From NCBI GenBank assembly GCA_963784195.1, contig CAWARA010000020.1:1054001-1118000 (forward strand): DNA of 64,000 nucleotides. Reading direction: 5' to 3'. Source of the DNA: CAVQAH01 sp963784195. GTDB lineage: Bacteria; Acidobacteriota; Vicinamibacteria; Vicinamibacterales; 2-12-FULL-66-21. Shown here piece after piece: positions 17,738-26,720 of the stretch. Numbering within the stretch: position 1 is the stretch's first letter; the number at the start of each line of letters is the position of its first letter. Under the pieces are notes generated by a model that had not been told where the DNA came from, made no database searches, and was given only the letters and a program-made list of their open reading frames with translations. The position numbers were made by a program, and so were the translations under genes.

Positions 17738-17785
17738 ACTTGACAGCTGTCAAGTAATCTACGCGCACAACTTGACAGCTGTCAA
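17738..17785. promoter_or_regulatory. Two palindromic TetR operators in the divergent ligase/tetR promoter region
   Basis: ACTTGACAGCTGTCAAGT (17738-17755) is a perfect 18-bp palindrome, and its 14-bp core TTGACAGCTGTCAA recurs at 17772-17785, centre to centre 32 bp, about three helical turns. Each palindrome contains a TTGACA that could be a -35 box; on the minus strand the one at 17785-17780 is followed after 17 bp by GTAGAT. Position between a TetR gene and the ligase fits dual repression. Confidence 0.75.
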
Positions 17786-17807
17786 CCTCGTCAGCAACGA
17801 TACCGCC

Positions 17808-18390
17808 ATGGCGGGGCGGACCCCAGGAACCAGGGAACGAATCCTCGACGCGACGTGGTCGCTGCTGAGCGCAGCGGAAACCGGCATCGATCGGGCAGAT
17901 CGCGCGAGCGTCACGCGTGTCGCGTCAGGCCGTCTACCTCCACTTCCCAAACCGCGCGGCGCTGCTCGCCGAAACGGCTCGCCGGCACGACGTCGAATCA
18001 GGGTTCATCGCACGCGTCGAGGCCACTCGCCTGCTGGACCCTGTGGAGGGTCTCAACTCGTTGGTCCGTGAGTGGTTCGCCTACATTCCGCAGGTGGAGG
18101 TCGTCGCCAGCGCGCTGCTCGCATTGAACGAAGCGGGACGCGACGGCGCCGGAGCGTTTGCGAACCGCATGGAAGACCTTCGTCAGGCCGCAGTGATCGC
18201 CGTGCATCGTGTGGCGAAGTCGGGACGGCTCGCCAAACAGTGGACGGAGGAGGAGGCAACGGCCTGGGTGTGGTCGCGGATACATCTGACGACGTGGCGT
18301 CATCTCGTGAACGAGTGCGGGTGGGCCCCTCAGGCAGTCCTCGAAAGGACGCTGACGTCCCTCGCCTCGGATATCCTTCGACCCAAGTAA
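17808..18390 (+). CDS. TetR/AcrR-family transcriptional regulator (1-bp frameshift)
   Basis: The corrected product is about 193 residues. The N-terminal frame has the first helix TPGTRERILDATWSLLS; the second frame has the recognition helix QIARASRVSRQAVYLHFPNRAALLAET and the ligand domain through ASDILRPK. One extra G in the GGG at 17893-17895 separates them. The recognition helix VSRQAVYLHFPN is typical of TetR. It is divergent from the acyl-CoA ligase, with two palindromes in between, so its ligand is probably the ligase substrate or product. If the shift is real the repressor would be dead. Confidence 0.82.
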
Positions 18391-18393
18391 AAG

Positions 18394-19508
18394 ATGAAGG
18401 TCCGCTGGCTTCTCGTCGGGTCGCTGGCATTGGGAACCGGCCTGAGTAGCGGAACGACGACCGCCCAGCGCCTGTCGGTCCTGGACCTGCTCGATCGTTA
18501 CGGCGGCGGACAGTTCGAGGCAGTCGTCGAGGTCCTGAATGGCGACATCGATTTCGGCGACCTGTTGAAACAGGTGCGACGCGACGGGCCGGTTTGGATC
18601 GACGCAGCGGGATCTGCGGACCGTGCCCGCCGCGAAATCGTGGCCGTAACGTTTGCGCTCGAGGCGGCGCGCGCGGGCGAATGGCGCGAGTGGAAGCTGA
18701 CACAAATGCAGCCGCAGATGTGCTCGGGGTCCGGGCGAGTGCGTGCAGCCGATGAACGTGCTGTATTGGAAGGCGCCGCCGCTGCTTGATCGAATGGGCC
18801 TGCGAGCGGCTTCGTCAATACGAGTCGCCGCTCGAAATCGAGCGCTGGTGGCAACTGGCGGCGCTGGGGGTCGCCCAGCGGTCGGAAGATCCCCAGTTCC
18901 TCATCGGGGACACGAACATCGGGCTCGGTCTTCAAGCCGGGGAGATCGGAAACACGCAGGACGAGATCAAGCACCTGGATCACGTCAGCAAGCGGTTTCC
19001 GCACGAGATGCGATTCGTGCTGGCACAGGGCATCGCACGCGATCGCGCATGGACGGAGGACGCAACGCAGGCGTATCTGGCGCTCGAGAAAGACCCGGAC
19101 GTCGGCGGTGAAGCCATGATGCGCTTCGGCGCCATGCAGATGCGCCAGCGCCGCTATTCTGAAGCACTCAAGTACTTCGATCGCGCCGAGACGTTGACGC
19201 GCGACCCGTATGTCGTATTTCTCGCCAGCTACTTCAAGGGCCAACTATTCGAGCAACAGCGCTCGGTTCGACGAGCGGAGGAAGCCTACCGGCGTGCCGT
19301 CGCTGCCGTTCCGCATGCGCAGTCGGCAACGATGGCGCTGGCGGCGCTGGTGTTCCGCGACGGCCGGCGCACCGAAGCGCATCAACTCGTCAATCAGATG
19401 CTGGCAGCGGAACCGCCGCCTCTCGATCCGTGGCGCGCTTACGCTCACGCCGACGATCGCTTCTGGCCTCAACTCATCGGCAGGCTGCGTGCGGAGATCA
19501 TCAAGTGA
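18394..19508 (+). CDS. Exported TPR protein, first gene of VWFA operon (two 1-bp frameshifts)
   Basis: About 370 residues once corrected. It has a signal peptide (MKVRWLLVGSLALGTGLSSG), an N-terminal helical region, and a TPR-like C-terminal half (MMRFGAMQMRQRRYSEALKYFDRAETLTRDPYVVFLASYFKGQLFE, then AEEAYRRAVAAVPHAQSATMALAAL). Extra bases near 18735 and near 18785 break the frame; the bridging peptide QPMNVLYWKAPPLL is in the third frame. The stop overlaps the next GTG start (GTGA), so translation is coupled. Probably a periplasmic scaffold working with the VWFA proteins. Confidence 0.72.
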
Positions 19509-21514
19509 CGGCGCGCGCTCGCCTCGTTGTTCTCGCGACGTTGCTGGTGAGTACCGCATTCCTCCGCGCTCTCGCCCAATCACCGCAGCAGACGTTCAGG
19601 ACCGGCACGGATGTGGTGCTTGTGGACGTGTCCGTGCGCGACGGGGGTCGAGCCGTTACAGGCCTGCGCGCAGCCGACTTCGAGCTGCGCGACAACAACG
19701 TCGTCCAGCGGCTCGAGAGCGTCGAAGCGATGTCCCTTCCGATCGACCTCACGCTGGTCGTCGACCTGAGCTCGAACCGCCATGGTCAATGGGGCTCCGA
19801 TCCACTGCTGTCAAAGGTCACCGCCGACATCCAGGCGGAGGTTGGACAGGTGACGAAGGTCCTTCGGCCCAACGATCGCATTCGGCTGCTGGCCATCGAT
19901 ACTCGCGTTCAACAGGTGTGGCCGATGCAACCCGTGTCGTCGCTGGGAGCCATGCCACGACTGCAGATCAACGGCATGGCTGCCGTTTACGACACACTTG
20001 GTGCCGCGCTCCTGCATCCCGTGGATCCATCGAGGCGACACGTGGTGATCGCCAGGACGAAAGGTGTCGACACCATCAGCTCGATCGACGCGGAAGCGGT
20101 CAAAGCCATCGCGGAGCGTTCTGGCGCACTCTTGCACGTGGTCGCGATGGAAACGGCCGCCGACAGCGAGGGGGAGCTGCGAGGATTCCAGTGCGCGTTG
20201 ATGGGCTATTGCTGGCCGACGCGACGGTTCTGGATTCCGTTCGAGCGCCGGCTCTTCGGCAATCCTCCGGTGCACCCGCTCTTGAGGGACGGCCAGGCCG
20301 TCGCCCTCGGCGCACAAGTCACTGGCGGGGCACTGCATCAGACCAGCATGCTCTCGGAGCCGACCCTCATCGGCACGTTCAGGAGGACTTTCGAGGACTT
20401 CCGAAACGGCTATGTCCTTCGTTACTCACCCCAGGGCGTTGACCGTCGCGGATGGCACACCATTGACGTCAGGGTCCCGCGATCGAGGTCGTACGAAGTG
20501 CGTTCGCGAAGGGGCTATCTGATCGAAACGCCCGTGCCGTCCCCCGCACTGACTGCGATTCCCGAAGTGCCGAACACCTTGGCGGAGTTCACGACTGCAT
20601 ACGAACGCGGCGCGTACCAGCAGGTGGTGCTCGGGCTGCGGCAGGTCAAGGATGCGGTGCGGTTGCTCAGCGAGTTCGAAGATGCAGGAAATCCGTGGCC
20701 CGCGACACCGCGGCGCGAAGCGGCATTCGCGCTGGAGCTCGTGGAACCCGCGCTGTTCGCCGAGAGCGCGCCAGCGCGTCAGGCGGGAAACGACCTGCTC
20801 GATCGTTTCGCGCGGTTCGTCCGTCATCCGCTCGGACCGGACATCTTCGAACGATACTGGCACTTCGCCGTGTTGACGCTGCTCGAAGGCTCGCTTCGGC
20901 CATCGGCGACGGAGGCGTTCGTCCGCCGCGCGCTCGCGCGCTTCCCCGACGAGCCGCGTTTCATCCTGTCGCGCGCGATCGTGACCGATCAGCAATGGAC
21001 GAGGAAGCGCATCGCTGTCCCCAGCCGGCGCCACCAAATGCCGGCGCCTGAACATCGTCGAGGCGGTACGAGCGCAATACGCAGGCGGCCATGGCGCTAG
21101 CGCCGACATCCGTCGAAGCCCGGCTTCGATACGCGTGGTTCCTGCACCGGGTGCGGCGGCAAGAAGAGGCGCTGAAGCACCTGGCCGACGCCGCAGCCGA
21201 GCAGACCGCGGATCTGGCACTGCGCTATCTCGGACAGCTGTTCCTCGGCCACGTGCTGAGCGCGACTCAACCGGCACGACGAGGCGCTGACCGCATATCG
21301 CGGGGCCGTCACGCTGTTGCCGAACGCACAGTCCGGGCGCGTGGCCTTGATGAACGCCCTGTTGATGCAAGGCGAGCAGGCAGCCGCCGAGCGGCTGGCC
21401 GAGGAGATTCAGACAGACTCGAATAACGCGCTCGACCCATGGTGGATGTACTGGCAGGGCCAGTACCGCGTCCACCAGCAGGCGATGGCCCGGTTGCGGG
21501 AGTTGAGCCGGTGA
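19505..21514 (+). CDS. VWFA-related protein with C-terminal TPR region (three 1-bp frameshifts)
   Basis: The start is the GTG at 19505, overlapping the previous stop. Residues 1-24 are a signal peptide; then comes the Acidobacterial VWFA-related pattern: TDVVLVDVSVRDGGRAVTGL, DFELRDNNVVQRLESVE, and the A-domain beginning IDLTLVVDLSSNRHG, where the canonical MIDAS DxSxS reads DLSSN, a weak match. The family closing TFEDFRNGYVLRYSPQGVDRRGWHTIDVRV is present. The last ~230 residues are TPR-like (EARLRYAWFLHRVRRQEEALKHL, LPNAQSGRVALMNALLMQGEQAAAERLAEE) and are spread over several frames by extra bases near 21000, 21083 and 21265. Corrected length about 668. Confidence 0.75.
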
Positions 21515-22479
21515 GCGACTTGAAGACTCTTCGCGCCGGACTCGCAGCGCTGGCCACTTCTGTGACGATCGCCTACAGCAGCGCGGCCGTCGCACTCCAG
21601 GACCCACAGCAGCCGACATTTCGCTCGGGCGCATCGGCGATCGCGGTCGACGTCACCGTTCGCCAGGATCGTCGCGCGGTGACCGGACTGGTCGCGAGTG
21701 ATTTTCAGGTGTTCGACAACGGCGTACTGCAACAGGTCGACGATGTCAGCTATGGCAAGCTGCCAATCGACGTGACAGTGGCGCTCGACGTGAGCCACAG
21801 CGTGTCGGGCAACTTGCTCGATCGTTTGCGCCAGGGCGTCGTGCAGCTGATGCGCGACCTGGGCCGAAACGACCGTCTGAAGCTCGTGCTGTTCAACATG
21901 CGCGTCACGAGGACGATCGACTTCACGAACGATGTTGACGCCGTGGAGCGCGCCATTCGCGGCGTAGCGGCCGGTGGCGGTACAGCGCTGCTCGATGCCG
22001 TCAGCGTGACCCTTGTGTCGGCATCAATTCCTGACCGGCGGCAGCTGATTGTCTTCTTCACGGACGGTAACGACAGCAGCAGCACCACCTCATTCGACGT
22101 GCTCACAGGTGTCGCCCAGCGAACCAGGGCGACGCTGACGTTTGTGATGCCCGGTGCGCCGCTTGTGATCACTCGAAGCGGCAGCCGTACCAGTGATGTG
22201 ACGACGATGCCGGACGGCAGCAGTGCTGCTGCGGCGCCCGCAGCGCGCTACGCACCATTCGCGACCCTCGCCAGGGAAACTGGCGGCACGATACTGCCTG
22301 TCGGACCGGCGACGAATCTGACCTCGACGTTCAGAAACATCCTGAACGACTTCCGATCCGCATATGTCCTGTACTACACCGCCCGTGGGGTCGATCGGGC
22401 CGGATATCACACGATTGATGTGAAGGTGAACCGCGATGGTGCCGTGGTTGAAGCCCGGCGCGGCTATTTCGGGTCGTGA
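21511..22479 (+). CDS. VWFA-related domain protein
   Basis: 322 residues from the GTG at 21511, whose GTGA overlaps the previous stop. It has a signal peptide, then FRSGASAIAVDVTVRQDRRAVTGLVASDFQVFDNG and an A-domain with an intact MIDAS: DVSHS (VTVALDVSHSVSGNLL), the threonine region AAGGGTALLDAV and the aspartate in LIVFFTDGNDSSSTT. It ends with TFRNILNDFRSAYVLYYTARGVDRAGYHTIDVKV, as in the Acidobacterial family. Unlike the upstream paralogue it has no TPR tail and no frameshift. Likely a secreted metal-dependent protein-binding module; partners are probably the two TPR proteins of the operon. Confidence 0.85.
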   Translation: MSDLKTLRAGLAALATSVTIAYSSAAVALQDPQQPTFRSGASAIAVDVTVRQDRRAVTGLVASDFQVFDNGVLQQVDDVSYGKLPIDVTVALDVSHSVSGNLLDRLRQGVVQLMRDLGRNDRLKLVLFNMRVTRTIDFTNDVDAVERAIRGVAAGGGTALLDAVSVTLVSASIPDRRQLIVFFTDGNDSSSTTSFDVLTGVAQRTRATLTFVMPGAPLVITRSGSRTSDVTTMPDGSSAAAAPAARYAPFATLARETGGTILPVGPATNLTSTFRNILNDFRSAYVLYYTARGVDRAGYHTIDVKVNRDGAVVEARRGYFGS

Positions 22480-22503
22480 TTCAACGGCGGACGGCTGCTC
22501 GCA

Positions 22504-23760
22504 TCAGAAGACGACATAACACAGCACCGCGCCGACCACCGCCATCGACAAACCCCACGCCAGAAGCTTGTTGAATAGCGCGCGGCTGTCGCCTGCAGTT
22601 GCGCCGGCCAGACACAACGCGCCGATCGTCGAGAGCGGCGACACGTCGACCAGATGCCCGCCGACGTTCATCGACATGGCGATCGCGAGCGGGCTCGCGC
22701 CCTGCAGCGTCGACGCGAGACCAGGAACCATTGGAAGGAACGCCGGCAGCACGACTCCTGACGTGCTGCTGTAGACAGAAACGACGCCAGTGAGCAGGGC
22801 GACGACGGCGGTCACGGTGTTGGCGGTCGCGATTCGGGCGACGAGGGAGACGAGCAGATCGATGCCCTGCGCCCGTTCGACCAGCGAGATGAGCACGGTC
22901 ACGCCGCACACCATCACGATCACGCGCCACGGCATCTTCTTCACCGCCTCGACATCGTCGGCAGATCCGGTCAGCACGAGGATCACGGCGCCCGCGAACG
23001 CCGCCATGCCGACGTTGGCGTTGAGAACGATGACGCTCAGGATGAGCGCGGCAATCACGCCGACAGTGATCCAGTGGCGACGATGGAATCGATCCGAATG
23101 ACCATCGGGCAGAACAGCCGTCGCCGCCGCAGACGCGGGTGGCGTTGACCCTTCGCGGAACAGCTTCAGGCCGCCGAACAGCGCGTAACCGGCGAACGCG
23201 ACGAAGGCGTGCGCCAGAAGGTTGTAGAGGTACGTCGGCAGCTCGTAACCCGGCATCCCGTTCCGCGCCATGATCCCGTTGACGATGATGCCCGTAGGCG
23301 CGAACGGCGACAGTGCGCCCGAGTTGGCACCGTTCCCCACCATGATGGCCATCAGGAAGAGAGGGATGCCTTTCTTCACGGCCGTGGCCATCGCCAGCGG
23401 CGCGAGCAGCGCGGCCGTCGCGATGTTGCCAGGGCCCATCGACGCGAGCGCGGCACCGAGTACGAAGAACATCACCGGGATCGCACCGGAGTTGCCGCGG
23501 CAGATGCGGACCGCATGGTGCGCAATCCGCTCGAGCGTGCCATTCGTATCGGCCAGGGCGAACAGCAGCGTGACGCCGGTCAGCGTCAGGAACAGCGGCC
23601 CCGGGAATCCACCCATGACGGTGTTCACCGGGATGCCGCCAACGTAGACGCCGACGATCCACGCGAGGGCGAGCGACAGCACACCGACGTTGAGGCGGCT
23701 GACGCAGCTGACAATCACGGCCAGCGCGAGGGCGCTTACGGAAATGACGGCGAGGTTCAC
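22504..23760 (-). CDS. Dicarboxylate permease, MatC/SLC13-like
   Basis: 418 residues from a GTG at 23760 that overlaps the dehydrogenase stop codon (GTGA). The N-terminus VNLAVISVSALALAVIVSCVSRLNVGVLSLALAWIVGVY resembles the MatC N-terminal domain, followed by about ten membrane segments and a conserved loop IPLFLMAIMVGNGANSGALSPFAPTGI. The repeat-like second half has SSTSGVVLPAFLPMVPGL. MatC-like carriers import malonate or C4-dicarboxylates. Coupling to a 2-hydroxyacid dehydrogenase suggests uptake of a hydroxy acid or dicarboxylate, which is inference from context. Confidence 0.75.
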   Translation of the reverse strand: MNLAVISVSALALAVIVSCVSRLNVGVLSLALAWIVGVYVGGIPVNTVMGGFPGPLFLTLTGVTLLFALADTNGTLERIAHHAVRICRGNSGAIPVMFFVLGAALASMGPGNIATAALLAPLAMATAVKKGIPLFLMAIMVGNGANSGALSPFAPTGIIVNGIMARNGMPGYELPTYLYNLLAHAFVAFAGYALFGGLKLFREGSTPPASAAATAVLPDGHSDRFHRRHWITVGVIAALILSVIVLNANVGMAAFAGAVILVLTGSADDVEAVKKMPWRVIVMVCGVTVLISLVERAQGIDLLVSLVARIATANTVTAVVALLTGVVSVYSSTSGVVLPAFLPMVPGLASTLQGASPLAIAMSMNVGGHLVDVSPLSTIGALCLAGATAGDSRALFNKLLAWGLSMAVVGAVLCYVVF

Positions 23761-26684
23761 GCGGGATCCCGGAGAAGAGAGCCGATCAGCTCGGCTGCAT
23801 GCAGGGCCCGCACGCCGGCGAAGTCGCCAACCTGGTGGCGGCACGACGTGCCGCTGGCGACGAGCACCGTGTCCGCACCCATCTGCCGCGCCGCGGGCAG
23901 AAGCTTGCGCTCCCCGATGGCGCGGGAGACGTCGAAGTGATCTTTGACGTAGCCAAACGATCCCGCCATGCCGCAACAACCGGCATCGAGATCGACGACG
24001 GTGGCGTCGGGAATCCGGCTGAGGAGTTGCCTGGCGCTGGGCAGCCGTCCCATCGCCTTCTGGTGGCAGTGCCCGTGCAGAAGAATCCGCGATGGACCGC
24101 TATTCAGACTGAACTCGCCGGGCAGACTGCTCCAGTGGCTGTGGAGGAAATCCTCGAAGAGCATCGAGCGGCCGGCTACCACCTCCGCACGTCTCCTCGC
24201 CTCGCCCCGGAGGAGCGACGGCACATCTTCCCGAATCGCCGACAGGCAACTGGGTTCGAAGAACACGATCGGCAGCCCATTTTGCGCAACAGGATACAAC
24301 CGATCTGCGGCGATGGCTGCCTGCCGCCGTGCCGCCGTAAGCAGACCCTGCGAAATCATCGGCCGGCCGCAGCACGCCAGCGGCGCGAGGCTGGGGTCGA
24401 AGCCTGCGGCCCGCAACACGTTCACCCCGGCGATGCCGATCGACGGTGAGAAGTAGTTGGTGAACGTGTCGTTGAATATCACGGCCTGGCGCGCCGGAGC
24501 CTCACGACGGCGGCTTGTCGCTTCGCCCGCTCGCCACTCATCGAACCGCTGCGCGAACGTTCTGCGGCTCCAGGCGGGAGGACGCCGCCGGCGATCGAGC
24601 CCCAGGACCTGCTCGTTCAGCCACCTCACTGGCGCGCTGCGAGCGATCCAGTTCGAGAACGGTGCGAGCCGGCTTCCCCACCGCGCCATGTCGTGAACAT
24701 GGCCGAGCACCAGCGTCCGAAGAGGCGTGCCGTGCCGTCGCCAGTAGTCGGCCAGAAACTCACTCTTGAACCGCGCGACGTCGACACCAACCGGGCATTC
24801 GGCCTTGCAGGCGCGGCACTCGAGACACAGGTCGAGCACCTCGCGGACACCTCTCTCGCCGAGACCTGCTTCGCCGATCCGCCCGGCCATCGCCAGCCGC
24901 AGGACGTTCGCGCGACCGCGCGTCGAATGCGCCTCATCGCGCGTGGCCATGTACGAGGGACACATCGTCCCTTCCAGCGTCTTGCGGCAGGCGCCAAGAC
25001 CGCTGCACATCTCGACCGCGCCTGGAAGCCCGCCATAGTCGGAGTAGTCGAAATAGGTCGCTGGTTGCTGTGTCTGGTAGCCCGGACCGTAGCGAAGGTT
25101 CCGGGTGAGCGGCGGCGTGTCGACGATCTTTCCTGGATTGAAGATACCGTCTGGATCGAACGTGCGTTTGATGTGCCTGAACGCCTCGTAGAGCACAGGA
25201 CCGAACATCTTCTCCATGAACGGACCGCGGACGAGACCATCGCCGTGCTCACCCGAGAGCGCACCGCCGAACGCGAGGACCAGATCTGCGCTCGCCGACG
25301 CGATCGATTCGAACTGTCGAACGCCTGTCTCCGTCTTGATGTCGATGACCGGTCGCACGTGCAGGCAGCCGACCGAAGCGTGTGCATACACGCCGGCGGT
25401 CGTGCCATGGTTACGAACCATCTGCAGGAACTGCTCGATGTAGTCGCGAAGCTTTTCCGGTGCCACCGCGGTGTCTTCGACGAACGACAGGGACTTGGCA
25501 TCCCCCTTCATCGCCATCGACAGGCCGAGCGCCGCCTCGCGTACCGACCAGATTGCGGCCTGCGCCGCCGGATCGAGCGCGCGATGATAGCGAGTGCCGT
25601 ACCGCCGGGCTGTCAGATCTCGCTCGAGGGCGTCGAGACGGGGTAGCAATTCATCTGCCGTGTCACCGTACATCTCTACGCAGACCAGGACCGCCGGATC
25701 GCCCGCGACGAAGGTCTCCCTCAATACCTGCAGCGCAGCGCTCTGCTTCGTGTGATCGAGAATGAACCGATCCATCACCTCGATCGCCGACGGCCTGTGT
25801 GCCAGGATCGCAGGTGTCGCCCCGAGACCCTCGAGCAGATCATCGAACTGGACGACCATCACCGCCTTGAACTTCGGCAACGGCACGAGGGCGATCCTGG
25901 CCTCGACGACAACGCCGAGCGTGCCCTCCGATCCGATCATCAGGCGCGCCATGTTGAAGGGCGCGTTTTCGTCGACGAACGCATCGAGGTTGTAGCCGCC
26001 GACCCGTCGAAGCACCTTTGGGTATCGCCGCTCGATCTCCTCAGCGCACTCACGGGCCGTCCGCCTCACCTCGCGATAGCAGACGCCTTCGAGCGACGTC
26101 CGCTGGCACCGCTCGTCGAGCTCTGCCGCGTTGAGCGACCGTAGATGTACGCCGCTGCCGTCGGACAGGACGACGTGTTGCTCGAGCACGTGATCGATGG
26201 TCTTGCCATAGAGCACCGAGCGGGCGCCGGCGGAGTTGTTGGCCATCATCCCGCCGAGCGTGGCCCGGCTTGCCGACGAGATGTCCGGCGCAAAGCGAAG
26301 GCCGTCCTTCCGGAGCGTCGCGTTCAAATCGTCGAGCACGATGCCAGGCTCGACGCGTGCCCATCGCTCTTCAATATTCAGTTCCAGGAGGCGGTTGAAG
26401 TACTTCGAGGTATCGACGATCACCCCGCTCCCGATTGCCTGACCCGCCTGCGACGTCCCCCCACCCCTCATCGTCAGCGGGCATCGGTACTTGCGGCATA
26501 TCCTGACGACGCGGCCGACGTCCTCCCGGGACTTGACGAGGACGACACCCGCCGGCGTGATCTCGTAGACGCTTGCGTCCGTTGCATAGAGCGCCCGAGA
26601 GATGGTGTCGAAGCGCACCTCGCCCTCGACCTCGCGCTCCAGCTCGCGGCGAAGCGCGTCCACGTCGATGCCGGCGTCTGGCAT
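23757..26684 (-). CDS. FAD-linked oxidase with Fe-S and CCG domains (D-2-hydroxyacid dehydrogenase, YdiJ-like)
   Basis: 975 residues. The FAD-binding 4 domain (VVRICRKYRCPLTMRGGGTSQAGQAIGSGVIVD, residues ~45-220) is followed by the FAD-oxidase C domain, a second block MCSGLGACRKTLEGTMCPSYMATRDEAHSTRGRANVLR, a ferredoxin motif CLECRACKAECPVGVD, and two cysteine-rich blocks, LACCGRPMISQG and DAGCCGMAGSFGYVKDHFD. This is the architecture of E. coli YdiJ and other fused D-lactate/glycolate/2-hydroxyglutarate dehydrogenases. It would oxidise a D-2-hydroxyacid to the 2-oxoacid at the membrane face. Upstream, divergently, is a glyoxylate aminotransferase; downstream, overlapping, the permease. Confidence 0.88.
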   Translation of the reverse strand: MPDAGIDVDALRRELEREVEGEVRFDTISRALYATDASVYEITPAGVVLVKSREDVGRVVRICRKYRCPLTMRGGGTSQAGQAIGSGVIVDTSKYFNRLLELNIEERWARVEPGIVLDDLNATLRKDGLRFAPDISSASRATLGGMMANNSAGARSVLYGKTIDHVLEQHVVLSDGSGVHLRSLNAAELDERCQRTSLEGVCYREVRRTARECAEEIERRYPKVLRRVGGYNLDAFVDENAPFNMARLMIGSEGTLGVVVEARIALVPLPKFKAVMVVQFDDLLEGLGATPAILAHRPSAIEVMDRFILDHTKQSAALQVLRETFVAGDPAVLVCVEMYGDTADELLPRLDALERDLTARRYGTRYHRALDPAAQAAIWSVREAALGLSMAMKGDAKSLSFVEDTAVAPEKLRDYIEQFLQMVRNHGTTAGVYAHASVGCLHVRPVIDIKTETGVRQFESIASASADLVLAFGGALSGEHGDGLVRGPFMEKMFGPVLYEAFRHIKRTFDPDGIFNPGKIVDTPPLTRNLRYGPGYQTQQPATYFDYSDYGGLPGAVEMCSGLGACRKTLEGTMCPSYMATRDEAHSTRGRANVLRLAMAGRIGEAGLGERGVREVLDLCLECRACKAECPVGVDVARFKSEFLADYWRRHGTPLRTLVLGHVHDMARWGSRLAPFSNWIARSAPVRWLNEQVLGLDRRRRPPAWSRRTFAQRFDEWRAGEATSRRREAPARQAVIFNDTFTNYFSPSIGIAGVNVLRAAGFDPSLAPLACCGRPMISQGLLTAARRQAAIAADRLYPVAQNGLPIVFFEPSCLSAIREDVPSLLRGEARRRAEVVAGRSMLFEDFLHSHWSSLPGEFSLNSGPSRILLHGHCHQKAMGRLPSARQLLSRIPDATVVDLDAGCCGMAGSFGYVKDHFDVSRAIGERKLLPAARQMGADTVLVASGTSCRHQVGDFAGVRALHAAELIGSLLRDPA

Positions 26685-26720
26685 GCGCGGAAGTTATCAC
26701 GGTAGGTTACGATTCTCTGC

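Noticed and set aside
22481..23662. A 393-codon minus-strand frame inside the permease gene
   Set aside because: Out-of-frame shadow; the frame starting at 23760 has clear membrane segments and coupling to the upstream gene.
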